This document shows, piece after piece, positions 25,090-34,130 of a stretch of DNA of 44,414 nt (the first letter of the stretch is position 1; every line of letters begins with the position of its first letter). This stretch comes from Bradyrhizobium sp. GTDB taxonomy: Bacteria > Pseudomonadota > Alphaproteobacteria > Rhizobiales > Xanthobacteraceae. The translations under genes and the position numbers were made by a program. The notes beneath the pieces are model-generated. The model saw only the letters and a list, made by a program, of their open reading frames with translations. It had not been told where the DNA came from and ran no database searches. Location of the stretch: assembly GCA_028290305.1 (NCBI GenBank), contig JAQGKC010000464.1, positions 1-44,414 on the forward strand, written 5' to 3'.

Positions 25090-26229
25090 CTATTTCAAGG
25101 TGCTGAAAAAATAATTCCCGGTAACGGCAACATCCAGCAAATGGGCGTCTTCCTTGCCCTTGCGCTCCATCCAGAGCACCGTTTGCGGCGTATCGATGCC
25201 AACGAAGCCGCCGTCGGTCACCAGGCCGTGCATGCCTGCGCGCCGAATGCCCGGCAGCGCCTGAACATCATAAACTTCGCTGACGCCGGAATTGAACTCG
25301 GCGACGCCCAGAATCTTGCCGGTTTTCGTTTCGATGGCAGCAACGCCGGCGATTAACCGATCGACCTGTTGAGCGATGGGCGGCGGGTTTTCCTTGCGCG
25401 ATATCCGATTTTGCGACAGTCCCACGAACAGCACTCCGCCTCGTTCGCACAGGCCATGGGTGAAGCCGGGCAATGTCGCGAGCACAGTTCCCTCGCCGCT
25501 GACGCGGTCGATGCGCAGCACCTCGCCTTTGCCGCCGTTCAGCAAATAAAGTTCTTCACCTACCAGCCGCGGCGAATGCGGCATGCACAGATCGTCCCGC
25601 AGCATCCGGTTGGTTTCTGCTTCGATCAGAATACCACCGGAATCCGGCTGGTTTCGCCAGCCGCGTTCGGTGTCGGTGGTCGCCAGCGCCGTCACATAGC
25701 GCAGCTTGCCGCCTTGTCCGGCAAAGCCGTTCAGATGGCAGCGGTCTTCCGGGCGAAGTTTGGAGATGAAGTTCGGCCGCCACAGCGGCGTGAAGGAGAA
25801 GCTTCCGTCGATGCGGCAAATGCAGGAAAAATTTGTGTTGGTGCCGATGATGGCGTCCCCGAAGAACACCATGTCGTGCATATGGCACTCGCCGGTGAAA
25901 TGCAGCGTACGCGGGACGAAAAAGGCATCATATTGGGCCGGCTTGGCCGGATGATTGGCAGCGAGGCGCGATGCATTGGCGAAAACAATGACGCTGCGAA
26001 CCGTGGCAACGGCGATCCGTTCCGGCGTGACGGCAAGCCCCAGCGGCTGCGTAATAGGCGTCGCCTCCAATGTCAGCTTGCCGTTCGCCGCGCCGAGAAA
26101 AACGATGTGGTTAGGGCGCGTGCTCAGCACAAGCGACAGGTTCAATCGTTCCAGCACAGCGACGAACTGGTCCTGCACCGTTACCGATATGGAGGGTGAG
26201 GGAACGGAAGTTTGGTCTTCAATCTGCAA
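25090..26229 (-). CDS. TIGR03032/DUF4915-like conserved hypothetical protein
   Basis: This soluble 379-aa protein has no signal peptide. Its body looks like a beta-propeller: repeated short strands with motifs such as MHDMVFFGDAIIGTNTNFSC, CHLNGFA, MPHSPRLVGEELYLLNGGKG, GFTHGLCERGGVLFVGLSQ and GVSEVYDVQALPG. I recognise these as landmarks of the TIGR03032 family, which has no established role to my knowledge. The start is a TTG at 26229 with GGAGG eight bases before it; an ATG overlapping that region is out of frame. It lies 238 bp upstream of the Ig-repeat gene on the same strand, so a shared task such as handling or modifying that protein is possible but unproven. Confidence 0.75.
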   Translation of the reverse strand: MQIEDQTSVPSPSISVTVQDQFVAVLERLNLSLVLSTRPNHIVFLGAANGKLTLEATPITQPLGLAVTPERIAVATVRSVIVFANASRLAANHPAKPAQYDAFFVPRTLHFTGECHMHDMVFFGDAIIGTNTNFSCICRIDGSFSFTPLWRPNFISKLRPEDRCHLNGFAGQGGKLRYVTALATTDTERGWRNQPDSGGILIEAETNRMLRDDLCMPHSPRLVGEELYLLNGGKGEVLRIDRVSGEGTVLATLPGFTHGLCERGGVLFVGLSQNRISRKENPPPIAQQVDRLIAGVAAIETKTGKILGVAEFNSGVSEVYDVQALPGIRRAGMHGLVTDGGFVGIDTPQTVLWMERKGKEDAHLLDVAVTGNYFFSTLK

Positions 26230-26342
26230 TCGTCATTCCTCCGCCTGCCTGCCCGCTTGGCATGATCGACGTCATCAGGGCCGTAAGGCAAAGCTGGCCG
26301 TTATGCCAGCGGTCTGTCGCCCCTACCAGGACAACCGCGAAG

Positions 26343-26450
26343 TTATGAGGTCTTGCCGATATCGCCAAGGGAGATGTTACGGAGTCTCAGGGCATGCCGC
26401 GCGTTGAGGATTCTCTCTTCCTTCGTCAACTCCGCGAAGGCGCCGCCCAT
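26343..26450 (-). CDS. Possible 35-aa small protein behind the MBL gene
   Basis: This frame starts at an ATG at 26450 with GAGGGA seven bases upstream and stops with TAA. The product MGGAFAELTKEERILNARHA (first 20 of 35 residues) is a charged amphipathic helix, followed by LRLRNISLGD. It starts 11 bp after the MBL-fold gene stop on the same strand, so it could be cotranslated with it. The coding call rests on the ribosome-binding site, position and sensible composition. I know no family for it. Confidence 0.45.
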   Translation of the reverse strand: MGGAFAELTKEERILNARHALRLRNISLGDIGKTS

Positions 26451-26461
26451 CGTCAAGTCCC

Positions 26462-27274
26462 TCACGATATAGCTGCGAGATATCGCCGAACGGAAGCATT
26501 GAACGCCGCCTTCGCATCGCTGGCGATGTTGCGGCCCCGCCAGGCGCCATAGATACGATCAAACGCAAGGGGCTCGATAATGCTTGCAATCCGTCGAACA
26601 GATTCGGCGTTCAAGGGAATGTAATTGGGATAGCTATACATGAAGCTGACCGAGCGGCGGTCCATTGCCACGGTCGCGATATCACCCGTGAGCAGCGCGC
26701 CCCGTCCTTCCGCCCCCGCGCACCAGTGCAGCACCGTGCCGCCTGCGAAATGGCCGCCGGCGCGCACCATGAGGATATCTGCGGAGAGCTGACAGGTCTC
26801 CCCGGACCACAGCACGATCGCCCGATGCGGCCGGGTGATCCAGGCCCGATCATCGCCATGCAGATAAATCGGCACGCCACCAAACGCCTCGCTCCAGTCA
26901 GCGATAGCGCCATAATAATGCGGATGTGAGACCGCGATCGCCTTCAGGCCGCCGCGCGATTTGACGTATTGCACCGCTTCGTCAGTGACCAATGGAATGC
27001 AATCCCAAAGCACGCAGCCATCGTCTTCACGCACCAAAAGCGCGCGTTGCCCAATTGCAAAATTGGGTTCGACCGCGATTCCGGGAATGCCCAGATCGTC
27101 GCGCCACACAAGCTCGTGACGTTTCGTCAGCTCCTCGCGGGCGATCCACGTCTGACCCTTCCAGTTCACGAACTGCCGTTCATCTTCGCAGATCGCGCAG
27201 GAGGCTGGGGGTTGGTCGCTATCGGGAAACTGGGCACCGCACTGTTCGCAAGTCCAGAAGGGCAAGGGTGTCAC
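26462..27274 (-). CDS. MBL-fold hydrolase with N-terminal zinc ribbon
   Basis: This 270-aa protein starts with a small zinc-ribbon or rubredoxin-like knuckle (Cys 9, 12, 26 and 29: CEQCGAQF and CAICEDERQ). The rest is a metallo-beta-lactamase fold. The usual HxHxDH is changed to SHPHYYGAIADW, keeping the two first His but not the standard DH. GGHFAGGTVLHW gives a further His and LLTGDI the conserved Asp. This variant is known from a group of MBL hydrolases with the ICEDERQ leader, whose substrates are not defined to my knowledge. It lies downstream of the TetR gene on the same strand (24-bp gap). Confidence 0.78.
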   Translation of the reverse strand: MTPLPFWTCEQCGAQFPDSDQPPASCAICEDERQFVNWKGQTWIAREELTKRHELVWRDDLGIPGIAVEPNFAIGQRALLVREDDGCVLWDCIPLVTDEAVQYVKSRGGLKAIAVSHPHYYGAIADWSEAFGGVPIYLHGDDRAWITRPHRAIVLWSGETCQLSADILMVRAGGHFAGGTVLHWCAGAEGRGALLTGDIATVAMDRRSVSFMYSYPNYIPLNAESVRRIASIIEPLAFDRIYGAWRGRNIASDAKAAFNASVRRYLAAIS

Positions 27275-27298
27275 TCCGATTTGCGGCAGGTCGAATAT

Positions 27299-27979
27299 TT
27301 ATTTGTGGCTCTTACGCGATTGACGCCGCCGAGGCCTTTCCTTCACGCTCTCCTTGGCGTTGTCATCGTGCGACTTCAACGTCGTCGGTTTGTCGGCGCT
27401 GGTTTGCACGCGAAGGCCATCGACGAAAACATCGACCAGCCGCAGGACGCTCTTCTGCCAGCCGGGCTGGTCGCGCATGTAGCACATGCCGACAAGGGCG
27501 CGCAGAAGGTCTTCAGCGCTGATATCGGCGCGTATCTCGCCGGCCGCGATGGCGCGCTCCAGCAAGGCGCCGACGGCGTTGGTCAGGCGATCGAAGGTAT
27601 GGGCGTAGAGTTCCGACGAGCCATGCACCGTGAGCGCCAGTGCGGCCAACATGCCTTTCTTGGTGGCAACGAACTCGACATTAGACCGCAGCCAGCGACG
27701 CAAGGCATCGACCGGCGCCGCCTCGCTCTTCAAATGTTCCGCCAGTTCGCTGAGCTGCTGCACCTCGCGTCGATAGACCGCCTCAAACAAGGCTTCGCGC
27801 GTTGGGAAGTGGCGGTAGAGCGTCCCGATGCCGACGCCGGCTCGTTTCGCCACTGCCTCCAGGCTCGCGTCCGGACCACCGGCGCTGAAGACAGCCTTCG
27901 CGGCCTCCAGCACCCGCTCGCGATTGCGGACCGCATCGGCGCGCGGCCTCCGGACAGTTTCTGCGGACTGATCTGCCAT
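27299..27979 (-). CDS. TetR-family transcriptional regulator
   Basis: The 226-aa repressor has an N-terminal helix-turn-helix (ERVLEAAKAVFSAGG, then VAKRAGVGIGTLYRHFPTRE) and a helical ligand-binding domain. The C-terminal 25 residues are strongly basic (RPRRRQSRKSHK) and probably disordered, which is unusual for the family. It diverges from the PaoABC-like operon, with an inverted repeat covering its own start region, so it likely controls that operon and itself, and possibly the MBL gene behind it. No Shine-Dalgarno sequence is seen before the ATG, so the message could be leaderless. Confidence 0.87.
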   Translation of the reverse strand: MADQSAETVRRPRADAVRNRERVLEAAKAVFSAGGPDASLEAVAKRAGVGIGTLYRHFPTREALFEAVYRREVQQLSELAEHLKSEAAPVDALRRWLRSNVEFVATKKGMLAALALTVHGSSELYAHTFDRLTNAVGALLERAIAAGEIRADISAEDLLRALVGMCYMRDQPGWQKSVLRLVDVFVDGLRVQTSADKPTTLKSHDDNAKESVKERPRRRQSRKSHK

Positions 27980-27985
27980 CTGATC

Positions 27986-28005
27986 AGTCTAAATCACGTT
28001 AGATT
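27986..28005. promoter_or_regulatory. TetR operator candidate
   Basis: AGTCTAA and TTAGATT face each other across six bases with six of seven positions pairing. The site begins seven bases before the TetR start codon in the divergent gap. A short palindrome CTGATCAG overlaps it on the left. The position would let bound TetR block its own initiation. Confidence 0.45.
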
Positions 28006-28229
28006 GAATCGGATCATGACCTCATCTCTTTGTTTGAGCATAATCTTTTCGGAAAACCGATCTCTACACTTTTCCTGATCATGTTCCAGTCGTCCTCCCT
28101 TGAAAAACGGAGGATGCCTCCGTATATTCTTATAAGCACCAAACTTGAACGTGCCCGTCAATCGAACCCGGCAGCCGCTGGGTTGCGGGCCGCAATTCAA
28201 TTTAACAATAGCACTGATCGGAGCACTGC

Positions 28230-28727
28230 ATGAATCTCTCCATCAGCCTCACCGTCAACGGTGTGCGGCGGGATGTCGAGCTGGAAGACCCGCGCGTCAC
28301 GCTGCTCGATCTCCTGCGTGAGCGTCTTCACCTCACAGGAACCAAAAAGGGATGCGACCGCGGCCAATGCGGCGCGTGTACGGTCCTGGTCGACGGCCGA
28401 CGGATCAATTCATGCATGGCTTTGGCGGTCAGTCATGACGGCGCCGACGTCCTCACAATCGAGGGCGTCGCTTGCGGCGATCAGCTCCATCCGGTCCAGG
28501 CCGCTTTCATCGCTCATGACGGCTTCCAGTGCGGATTCTGCACGCCCGGCCAGGTCATGAGCGCGATTGGCCTGATCCAGGAAGCTCAAGCCGGGGATGA
28601 CCCGGAACGGATACGCGAAGGTATGAGCGGAAACCTCTGCCGGTGCGGGGCTTATTCCGGGATCACCGACGCGGTGCTGGACGTACAGAAAAGCCTCGCC
28701 GAGGCCGACCGGAGGCGCTCCGCATGA
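28230..28727 (+). CDS. Molybdenum aldehyde oxidoreductase, [2Fe-2S] subunit (PaoA-like)
   Basis: This 165-aa iron-sulphur subunit belongs to the xanthine oxidase family. The plant-type cluster is bound by Cys 42, 47, 50 and 62 (GCDRGQCGACTV and a later SC). The second cluster is bound by CGFCTPGQ and CRCG, near the C-terminus. E. coli PaoA has a Tat leader; here the protein starts directly with the ferredoxin domain (MNLSISLTVNGV), so the enzyme should stay in the cytoplasm. GGAG precedes the ATG. The stop overlaps the next gene (ATGA), forming a small-FAD-large operon under the divergent TetR. Confidence 0.9.
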   Translation: MNLSISLTVNGVRRDVELEDPRVTLLDLLRERLHLTGTKKGCDRGQCGACTVLVDGRRINSCMALAVSHDGADVLTIEGVACGDQLHPVQAAFIAHDGFQCGFCTPGQVMSAIGLIQEAQAGDDPERIREGMSGNLCRCGAYSGITDAVLDVQKSLAEADRRRSA

Positions 28728-29782
28728 AGAACTTCGATTACGTCAGACCCGCAACCGTCTCCGACGCCATCGCGGCCGCAGCCGAACCAGGCGCCGCCTA
28801 TCTCGCGGCCGGCACCAATCTGCTCGACCTGATGAAGGGCGGGGTAGCCCGTCCGAGCCGTCTCGTCGATGTCACGCGTCTGCCAGGTCTCGACCGCATC
28901 GAGCATCTGCCCGATGGCGGCATCCGCATCGGCGCGCTGGTTCGCAATGCCGATCTCGCACACGATCCGGCTTTCGCCCGGTCCTATCCAGCGATTGCCG
29001 AGGCGCTTTTGTCCGGCGCCTCAGCGCAGCTTCGCAATGCCGCGACAGTCGGCGGCAATTTGCTGCAGCGAACCCGATGTGGGTATTTCTACGACACAGC
29101 CAGCGCCTGCAACAAACGCCAACCGGGCGCGGGTTGCGATGCCCGCGACGGCGAGAACCGATTGCACGCCGTGCTTGGCTGGAGCGAGGCCTGCATCGCC
29201 ACCCATCCGTCGGATTTCTGTGTGCCACTTGTCGCGCTCGATGCTTTTGTGGAGATCGAGGGCCGAACCGGCTGGCGCAAGGTTGCCCTCGAGGACCTTC
29301 ATTGTCTGCCCGGCGACACGCCTGAGCGCGAAAACGTACTCGGGCCGGGTGACTTGATCGTGGCCCTGCGGCTGCCTGCCGAAGCTCGCTCATTCTCGGC
29401 GCATGCACGCTATCTGAAGGTCCGCGAACGCACCTCCTATGCCTTCGCCGTCGTGTCGGCCGCAGCAGGCTTACGGATCGAACAAGGCACGATCTGGGAT
29501 GCACGGCTCGCGCTCGGCGGAGTTGCCGCCAAACCATGGCGGGCCCGCGCCGCGGAGAAAATCCTGGCGGGCTGCGGTCCCGATGCCGCTACCTTCCGCC
29601 GCGCGGCGGAGGCGGCGCTCGCTGACGCGAAACCCTCTGGAGACAATCTTTTCAAGATCGAGCTCACGCGGCGGATCCTCGTGCGCGCCCTGACGCTTGC
29701 CGTGGCAGGCACACCGCAGCGCGTTGCGGCCCTTCCGGCCTCCCCTTTCTCATCCATACCCGGAGCGTTGCATGACGCCTGA
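28724..29782 (+). CDS. Molybdenum aldehyde oxidoreductase, FAD subunit (PaoB-like)
   Basis: The 352-aa flavin subunit has the family's FAD-binding motifs AAGTNLLDLMK and TVGGNLLQRTR. An insert carries Cys 119, 129, 138 and 157 (RTRCGYF, ACNKRQPGAGC and SEAC). This is the pattern that holds an extra [4Fe-4S] cluster in E. coli PaoB and in 4-hydroxybenzoyl-CoA reductase-type enzymes, so I expect the same here. The start at 28724 overlaps the PaoA-like stop; the frame is open upstream to 28643 but that part is the neighbour's sequence. It overlaps the large subunit by 11 bases. Confidence 0.88.
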   Translation: MKNFDYVRPATVSDAIAAAAEPGAAYLAAGTNLLDLMKGGVARPSRLVDVTRLPGLDRIEHLPDGGIRIGALVRNADLAHDPAFARSYPAIAEALLSGASAQLRNAATVGGNLLQRTRCGYFYDTASACNKRQPGAGCDARDGENRLHAVLGWSEACIATHPSDFCVPLVALDAFVEIEGRTGWRKVALEDLHCLPGDTPERENVLGPGDLIVALRLPAEARSFSAHARYLKVRERTSYAFAVVSAAAGLRIEQGTIWDARLALGGVAAKPWRARAAEKILAGCGPDAATFRRAAEAALADAKPSGDNLFKIELTRRILVRALTLAVAGTPQRVAALPASPFSSIPGALHDA

Positions 29783-32063
29783 GATCAACCTCACTCAATC
29801 ACCCTCCCATGTCCGACATGGCGCGAATAGACATGGCTCGAATATCGGACAACCGCTGACCCGCCGGGAAGGCGCTCTGAAGGTCAAGGGAGAAGCCCGC
29901 TACGCAGCGGACAACCACCCGCCCGGAATGCTGCATGCCGTTCTGGCGGTCAGCAGCATCGCGCGCGGTCGCGTGACCTTCCTTGATGTGCAGGCGGCCA
30001 AGAGCCACCCGGGTGTAGTCGATGTCATGACATCAGCCCATAAGCCGCCGCTCGCGGAGGATCCGGACGCGAAGACGAATCCTTTCATGTTCCGGCTCGA
30101 TCTCCTGCAGAACGACCTGGTGCGTTATGCGAACCAACCGATCGCGGTGGTGATCGCCCGGACGCTGGAGGCTGCGACGGAAGGAGCGGCGCTGCTGTCG
30201 CCGCAATACGAAGCGCAGCCTGCCCGCGTCGGTCTCGATGCCGGCGAAAGTTTCGTGCCGCTTGCCGTCGGCGTCGGCAATCCGTCCGAAGTGCGGCGCG
30301 GCGATGTGGAGGCGGGTCTGGCTGCGGCATCGAAGCGCATCGATGCGACCTACGAGACATCAACCCAGTACCACAATGCCATGGAGCCCCACGCCATCGT
30401 GGCGGCGTGGGATGGCGATACGCTGTCCATCGATACGCCGAGCCAGGGCCTCGCCATGGCCCAGGGGCGGATCGCGGGACTGTTCGGCATTTCGCCGGAG
30501 AATATCCACATACGCAGCCCCTTCCTCGGCGGCGGCTTCGGTTCGAAGGGCCTGATCTCAGGGCCGCAGATCCTCGGCATCATGGCGGCCCGAATGGTCG
30601 GCCAGCCCGTGAAACTCGTGCTGCGCCGTGAACACATGTACGGTCCGGTGGGCCATCGTGCGCCTACCCGCCAGACGCTTCGCATTGGCGCTGACGGCGA
30701 CGGTCTGCTGACCGCGATCGATCATCATGCGAAAACGGTGTCGAGCACCTTCGACGATTTCTTCGAGCCGGCCGCTGACGCCTCGCATACGCTTTACGCG
30801 AGCCCTGCCATCGCCACGTCGCACGAGGCGGTCCGGATCGACACCGGCACGCCGTTGTTCATGCGAGCGCCCGGTGAGGCAACCGGATCGATTGCGCTGG
30901 AGAGTGCGATCGACGAGGCGGCATGGGCCTGCGGGATGGACCCTCTGGCGTTTCGCACCAAGAACTATGCCGAAGTCGAGCCGATTTCCGGCAAGCCATT
31001 CTCCTCGAAAGCCCTGCGCGACTGCTACGCGCAAGGCGCCGAGCGATTCGGCTGGTCGCAACGCCCGTTAACGCCACGACAGTTGCGCGACGAGGCAGGC
31101 CTCCTCGTCGGTTGGGGAATGGGCACCGCGACATTTCCGGCGCTGATGTTCCAGGCCGAGGCTCGCGCGGTTCTGCGAAGCGACGGGTCGGGCCTGATGG
31201 AGACGGGGGCCCACGACATGGGTCAGGGCGCATGGACCGCGTTCGCCCAGATTGCGGCGGATGGACTCGGACTCGACCTCGAACAAATGGAGTTCAGGGC
31301 GGGCACGTCCGACCTGCCGGATGCGGGCATCGCCGGCGGCTCGGCTCATACCGCCACCGCAGGCATGGCCATCCACAATGCGGGCGCCGCGGTCATCGCC
31401 AAGCTCGCGGCTCTGGCCACGGGCGATGAGCATTCGTCCTTGTTCGGTGCGGGCAACGCCGGGGTGATCGCGCATGGCGGCCGCTTGTTCCGCCGCGACG
31501 ATGAAACGCGGAGCGAGAGCTATGCCGATATCCTCGGCCGCGCCGGCCTGGCGGAGATAGAAGCCCGCGGCAAGAGCGCCGCGGACCCTGCGGCGCAATC
31601 CACTTACGCCATGCATGCACACGGCGCGGTTTTCGCCGAGGTCAAGGTCGATCCCGATCTCGGTCAGATCCGCGTCACCCGCCTGGTCGGCGCTTTCGCG
31701 GCGGGACGCATCATCAATCCCCGTCTGGTGCGCAGTCAGATCTTCGGCGGCATGATCTGGGGCATGTCATTTGCGCTGCACGAGCATGCCGTCATGGACC
31801 GGCGCTCCGGGCGCACGCTAAACGCCAACCTCGCGGAGTACCACGTCCCGGTGAATGCCGACGTACCCTCGCTCGAAGCTCTGATGATTGACGAGCACGA
31901 TCCTCATGTGAACGCGCTGGGCATCAAGGGCGTCGGTGAAATCGGAATCACAGGCTCGGCCGGCGCCGTCGCAAACGCGGTCTGGCACGCGACGGGAATC
32001 CGGGTGCGTCGTTTTCCAATCAGGATCGAAGATCTCGTGACGCCGGCTTCGGATCAAGATTGA
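29772..32063 (+). CDS. Molybdenum aldehyde oxidoreductase, large subunit (PaoC-like)
   Basis: The 763-aa subunit binds the molybdenum cofactor. Visible blocks include the GGGFGSKG cofactor loop, MRAPGEATG, TGAHDMGQGAW, and the C-terminal GVGEIGITGSAG, whose Glu is the catalytic base of this enzyme family. The set and subunit order match PaoABC, which oxidises aromatic and other aldehydes to acids. The ATG at 29772 overlaps the FAD gene; the frame is open upstream to 29697 but that is neighbour sequence. Cofactor insertion needs an XdhC/PaoD chaperone, which is not in the window. Confidence 0.88.
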   Translation: MTPEINLTQSPSHVRHGANRHGSNIGQPLTRREGALKVKGEARYAADNHPPGMLHAVLAVSSIARGRVTFLDVQAAKSHPGVVDVMTSAHKPPLAEDPDAKTNPFMFRLDLLQNDLVRYANQPIAVVIARTLEAATEGAALLSPQYEAQPARVGLDAGESFVPLAVGVGNPSEVRRGDVEAGLAAASKRIDATYETSTQYHNAMEPHAIVAAWDGDTLSIDTPSQGLAMAQGRIAGLFGISPENIHIRSPFLGGGFGSKGLISGPQILGIMAARMVGQPVKLVLRREHMYGPVGHRAPTRQTLRIGADGDGLLTAIDHHAKTVSSTFDDFFEPAADASHTLYASPAIATSHEAVRIDTGTPLFMRAPGEATGSIALESAIDEAAWACGMDPLAFRTKNYAEVEPISGKPFSSKALRDCYAQGAERFGWSQRPLTPRQLRDEAGLLVGWGMGTATFPALMFQAEARAVLRSDGSGLMETGAHDMGQGAWTAFAQIAADGLGLDLEQMEFRAGTSDLPDAGIAGGSAHTATAGMAIHNAGAAVIAKLAALATGDEHSSLFGAGNAGVIAHGGRLFRRDDETRSESYADILGRAGLAEIEARGKSAADPAAQSTYAMHAHGAVFAEVKVDPDLGQIRVTRLVGAFAAGRIINPRLVRSQIFGGMIWGMSFALHEHAVMDRRSGRTLNANLAEYHVPVNADVPSLEALMIDEHDPHVNALGIKGVGEIGITGSAGAVANAVWHATGIRVRRFPIRIEDLVTPASDQD

Positions 32064-32177
32064 ACATTGCGTTCGTGAGAGATGGAAAGGCGCTACGATC
32101 AATTTCGAAAACCGGCATCTTATCCGCCTCGGCCCTCTCCCTCTCGGCAGCGGCGTTGCCGACGATCGAAGCGAGCA

Positions 32178-32735
32178 TCATTTCTTCTTGTGACTTGCGG
32201 ATTTGCGCTGTGCCCCGCTCGCGCCCTTGGGCTTGATCGAGACTTCATGTGTGAGTTGACGGCCAAACCGCTTTCTATTGAAGGGCACGGCGCCTGAGCC
32301 TGGAACAATTTCGATGTCCTCGAGCTGCAACGGCTCGCCACGCCCCGACAGGGGGGTGGGATATTCGATCTGCCGCCCGCTGCTGCGATCCCTGAAAACC
32401 ACCTGCGGTCCTTCGGGCTCCGCCAGCCAGTCATCGCCCCATTTCTTGAGCGCCAGGTAAGTCGGAAAAAAATCACGCCCCTTTTTGGTCAATACATATT
32501 CGTAGCGTCCGCCGTGCTCCGGCAACGGTACGCGTGTCATCATGCCGAGATCGACGAATTTCTTTAAACGCGTGCTGAGAATATTCGGCGCGACGCCAAG
32601 ATAATATTGAAATTCATCGAACCGCTTGGTCCCATAATAGGCTTCCCGAAGCAGCAGGATCGACCAGCGATCGCCGACCACGTCCATGGCGCGGGCGATG
32701 GAGCATTCCTTGTTGGAAGAACGGGAACGCTTCAA
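32178..32735 (-). CDS. HxlR-family transcriptional regulator 1
   Basis: This 185-aa regulator has the HxlR winged helix: CSIARAMDVVGDRWSILLLR, then LGVAPNILSTRLKKFVDLGM and YVLTKKGRD. A C-terminal extension of about 90 aa ends in a lysine-rich tail (SASHKKK). It starts with TTG at 32735; no strong ribosome-binding site is seen. The protein resembles regulator 2 at 35129-35620 in both the DNA-binding domain and the extension (FRDRSSGR against FVDRKTGH), so both may answer related signals. It converges on the PaoC-like gene and follows the CoA-transferase gene. Confidence 0.84.
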   Translation of the reverse strand: MKRSRSSNKECSIARAMDVVGDRWSILLLREAYYGTKRFDEFQYYLGVAPNILSTRLKKFVDLGMMTRVPLPEHGGRYEYVLTKKGRDFFPTYLALKKWGDDWLAEPEGPQVVFRDRSSGRQIEYPTPLSGRGEPLQLEDIEIVPGSGAVPFNRKRFGRQLTHEVSIKPKGASGAQRKSASHKKK

Positions 32736-32865
32736 ATGATATCTCGCAGTTCATTCAACTTCGACAATGCCTCATCATTTCCAGCAGCAGACCGATGCTT
32801 GCCGTCTACCCTTTTCGATCGTGAGAACTTCGCCATGAACGCGATTGAAGTGAATGGCATCGCAG

Positions 32866-34128
32866 TCACGCCGCCTGTCCCGGAGCCTCCGGTGGTTTAA
32901 GCGCCTCCGGCTCAAGTGCACGGCGGTGCGCGACGAGGACGCCGGCCTCGGCAAGTCTCTGTAGTTCCGCCTCGCTCACACCCAGTTCGCCAAACACCTC
33001 GCTGTTGTGTTCACCCTGGAAAGCCGGTGTGCCGATCGGCGTCAGCTCATCCCTGGAGAAGTGCCAGGGGCGGCCCGGCAATTTGTATTCGCCGCCGCTG
33101 CGATCCGGAACCAGCTGGACCGCACCCCAATAGTCGCTCCAGTCCGACTTCGTCAGTTCCTTGATCGAGCGGATTTCGCCCATCGCGATCTTGGCCTCGT
33201 CGAATTGGGCGTCCAGCGCCGCCATATCGGGGAAAGTCAGCATCCAGGACTGGATGATCTGATGCAGCGCGCCGAAGTTCAGCCGCCGCGCCGCGGCGCT
33301 CGAAAACCGCGGATCGTCCATCAAGTCCACGCGCCGCATCGCGCGCAGCCAGGACGGAAATGTCCGGCTGCCGACAATGCTGGTGGCGACGGTGAAGTGC
33401 TCGCCTTGCGGCCCCGTAAAGAAGGAACAATCGGTGGCGCCAAGCACCGCGGGCTCCGCACCGATATCGTCGTCGGACAGATCGACATGGGCGCGTTCGT
33501 TGACCGCAAGCAAGGTCGCGGCCATCGCGACATCGATATACTGGCCCTCCCCGGTCGTCTGCCGGCTGTTGAGCGCCGCCAGTATCGCAATCACCGCCTG
33601 CAGGCCGGCGTAAACGTCGGCGTGCGACAGGCTGTCGGTGCGCGGCTCCGTCAAGGCCTCGCCATAGTGCCGAACGCTGTTTTCGGTAAAGCCGGCTTCG
33701 GCCTGCACCGTCGGCGCATAGGCCATCCGGCTGCGCCAGGGACCGCCCTGGCCGTAACCGGTGATCGATGCGTAGATCAGCCGTGGATTTCGCTTCGACA
33801 AAGTCCCGTAGTCGAGGCCAAAGAAGCCTAGCGTCCCCGCACGAAAATTCTCGACCACGACATCGGCGGTGTCACAGAGCTTCAGCGCAAGCTCATACGC
33901 GCCGGGAACGTTCAGATTGATGCTGACGTTGCGTTTTCCCGCGTTCTGCTGCGCGTAATAACCGGACATGCCGTCGGTCGACGGAAACGCAAAACGCGAT
34001 ACGTCCGGACTTGGCGGTTCGACCTTGATGACCTCGGCGCCGAGATCCTGCAATGTCCGCGCACACAACGGACCTGCGAGCACGCGGGAGAAATCGACGA
34101 CACGAATTCCGCTGAGAGGGCCGCTCAT
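32866..34128 (-). CDS. CaiB/BaiF family (class III) CoA-transferase
   Basis: The 420-aa enzyme shows the class III CoA-transferase pattern: GIRVVDFSRVLAGPLCAR at the N-terminus, GAEVIKVEPP, ENFRAGTLGFFGLDY, YASITGYGQGGPW, and HADVYAGLQA with the likely catalytic Asp that forms the acyl-enzyme anhydride. Such enzymes move CoA from a donor thioester to a free acid. It lies immediately after the enoyl-CoA hydratase gene (two-base gap) and makes an operon that would activate an acid and hydrate its unsaturated CoA ester. The substrate is unknown. Confidence 0.88.
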   Translation of the reverse strand: MSGPLSGIRVVDFSRVLAGPLCARTLQDLGAEVIKVEPPSPDVSRFAFPSTDGMSGYYAQQNAGKRNVSINLNVPGAYELALKLCDTADVVVENFRAGTLGFFGLDYGTLSKRNPRLIYASITGYGQGGPWRSRMAYAPTVQAEAGFTENSVRHYGEALTEPRTDSLSHADVYAGLQAVIAILAALNSRQTTGEGQYIDVAMAATLLAVNERAHVDLSDDDIGAEPAVLGATDCSFFTGPQGEHFTVATSIVGSRTFPSWLRAMRRVDLMDDPRFSSAAARRLNFGALHQIIQSWMLTFPDMAALDAQFDEAKIAMGEIRSIKELTKSDWSDYWGAVQLVPDRSGGEYKLPGRPWHFSRDELTPIGTPAFQGEHNSEVFGELGVSEAELQRLAEAGVLVAHRRALEPEALKPPEAPGQAA

Positions 34129-34130
34129 GA

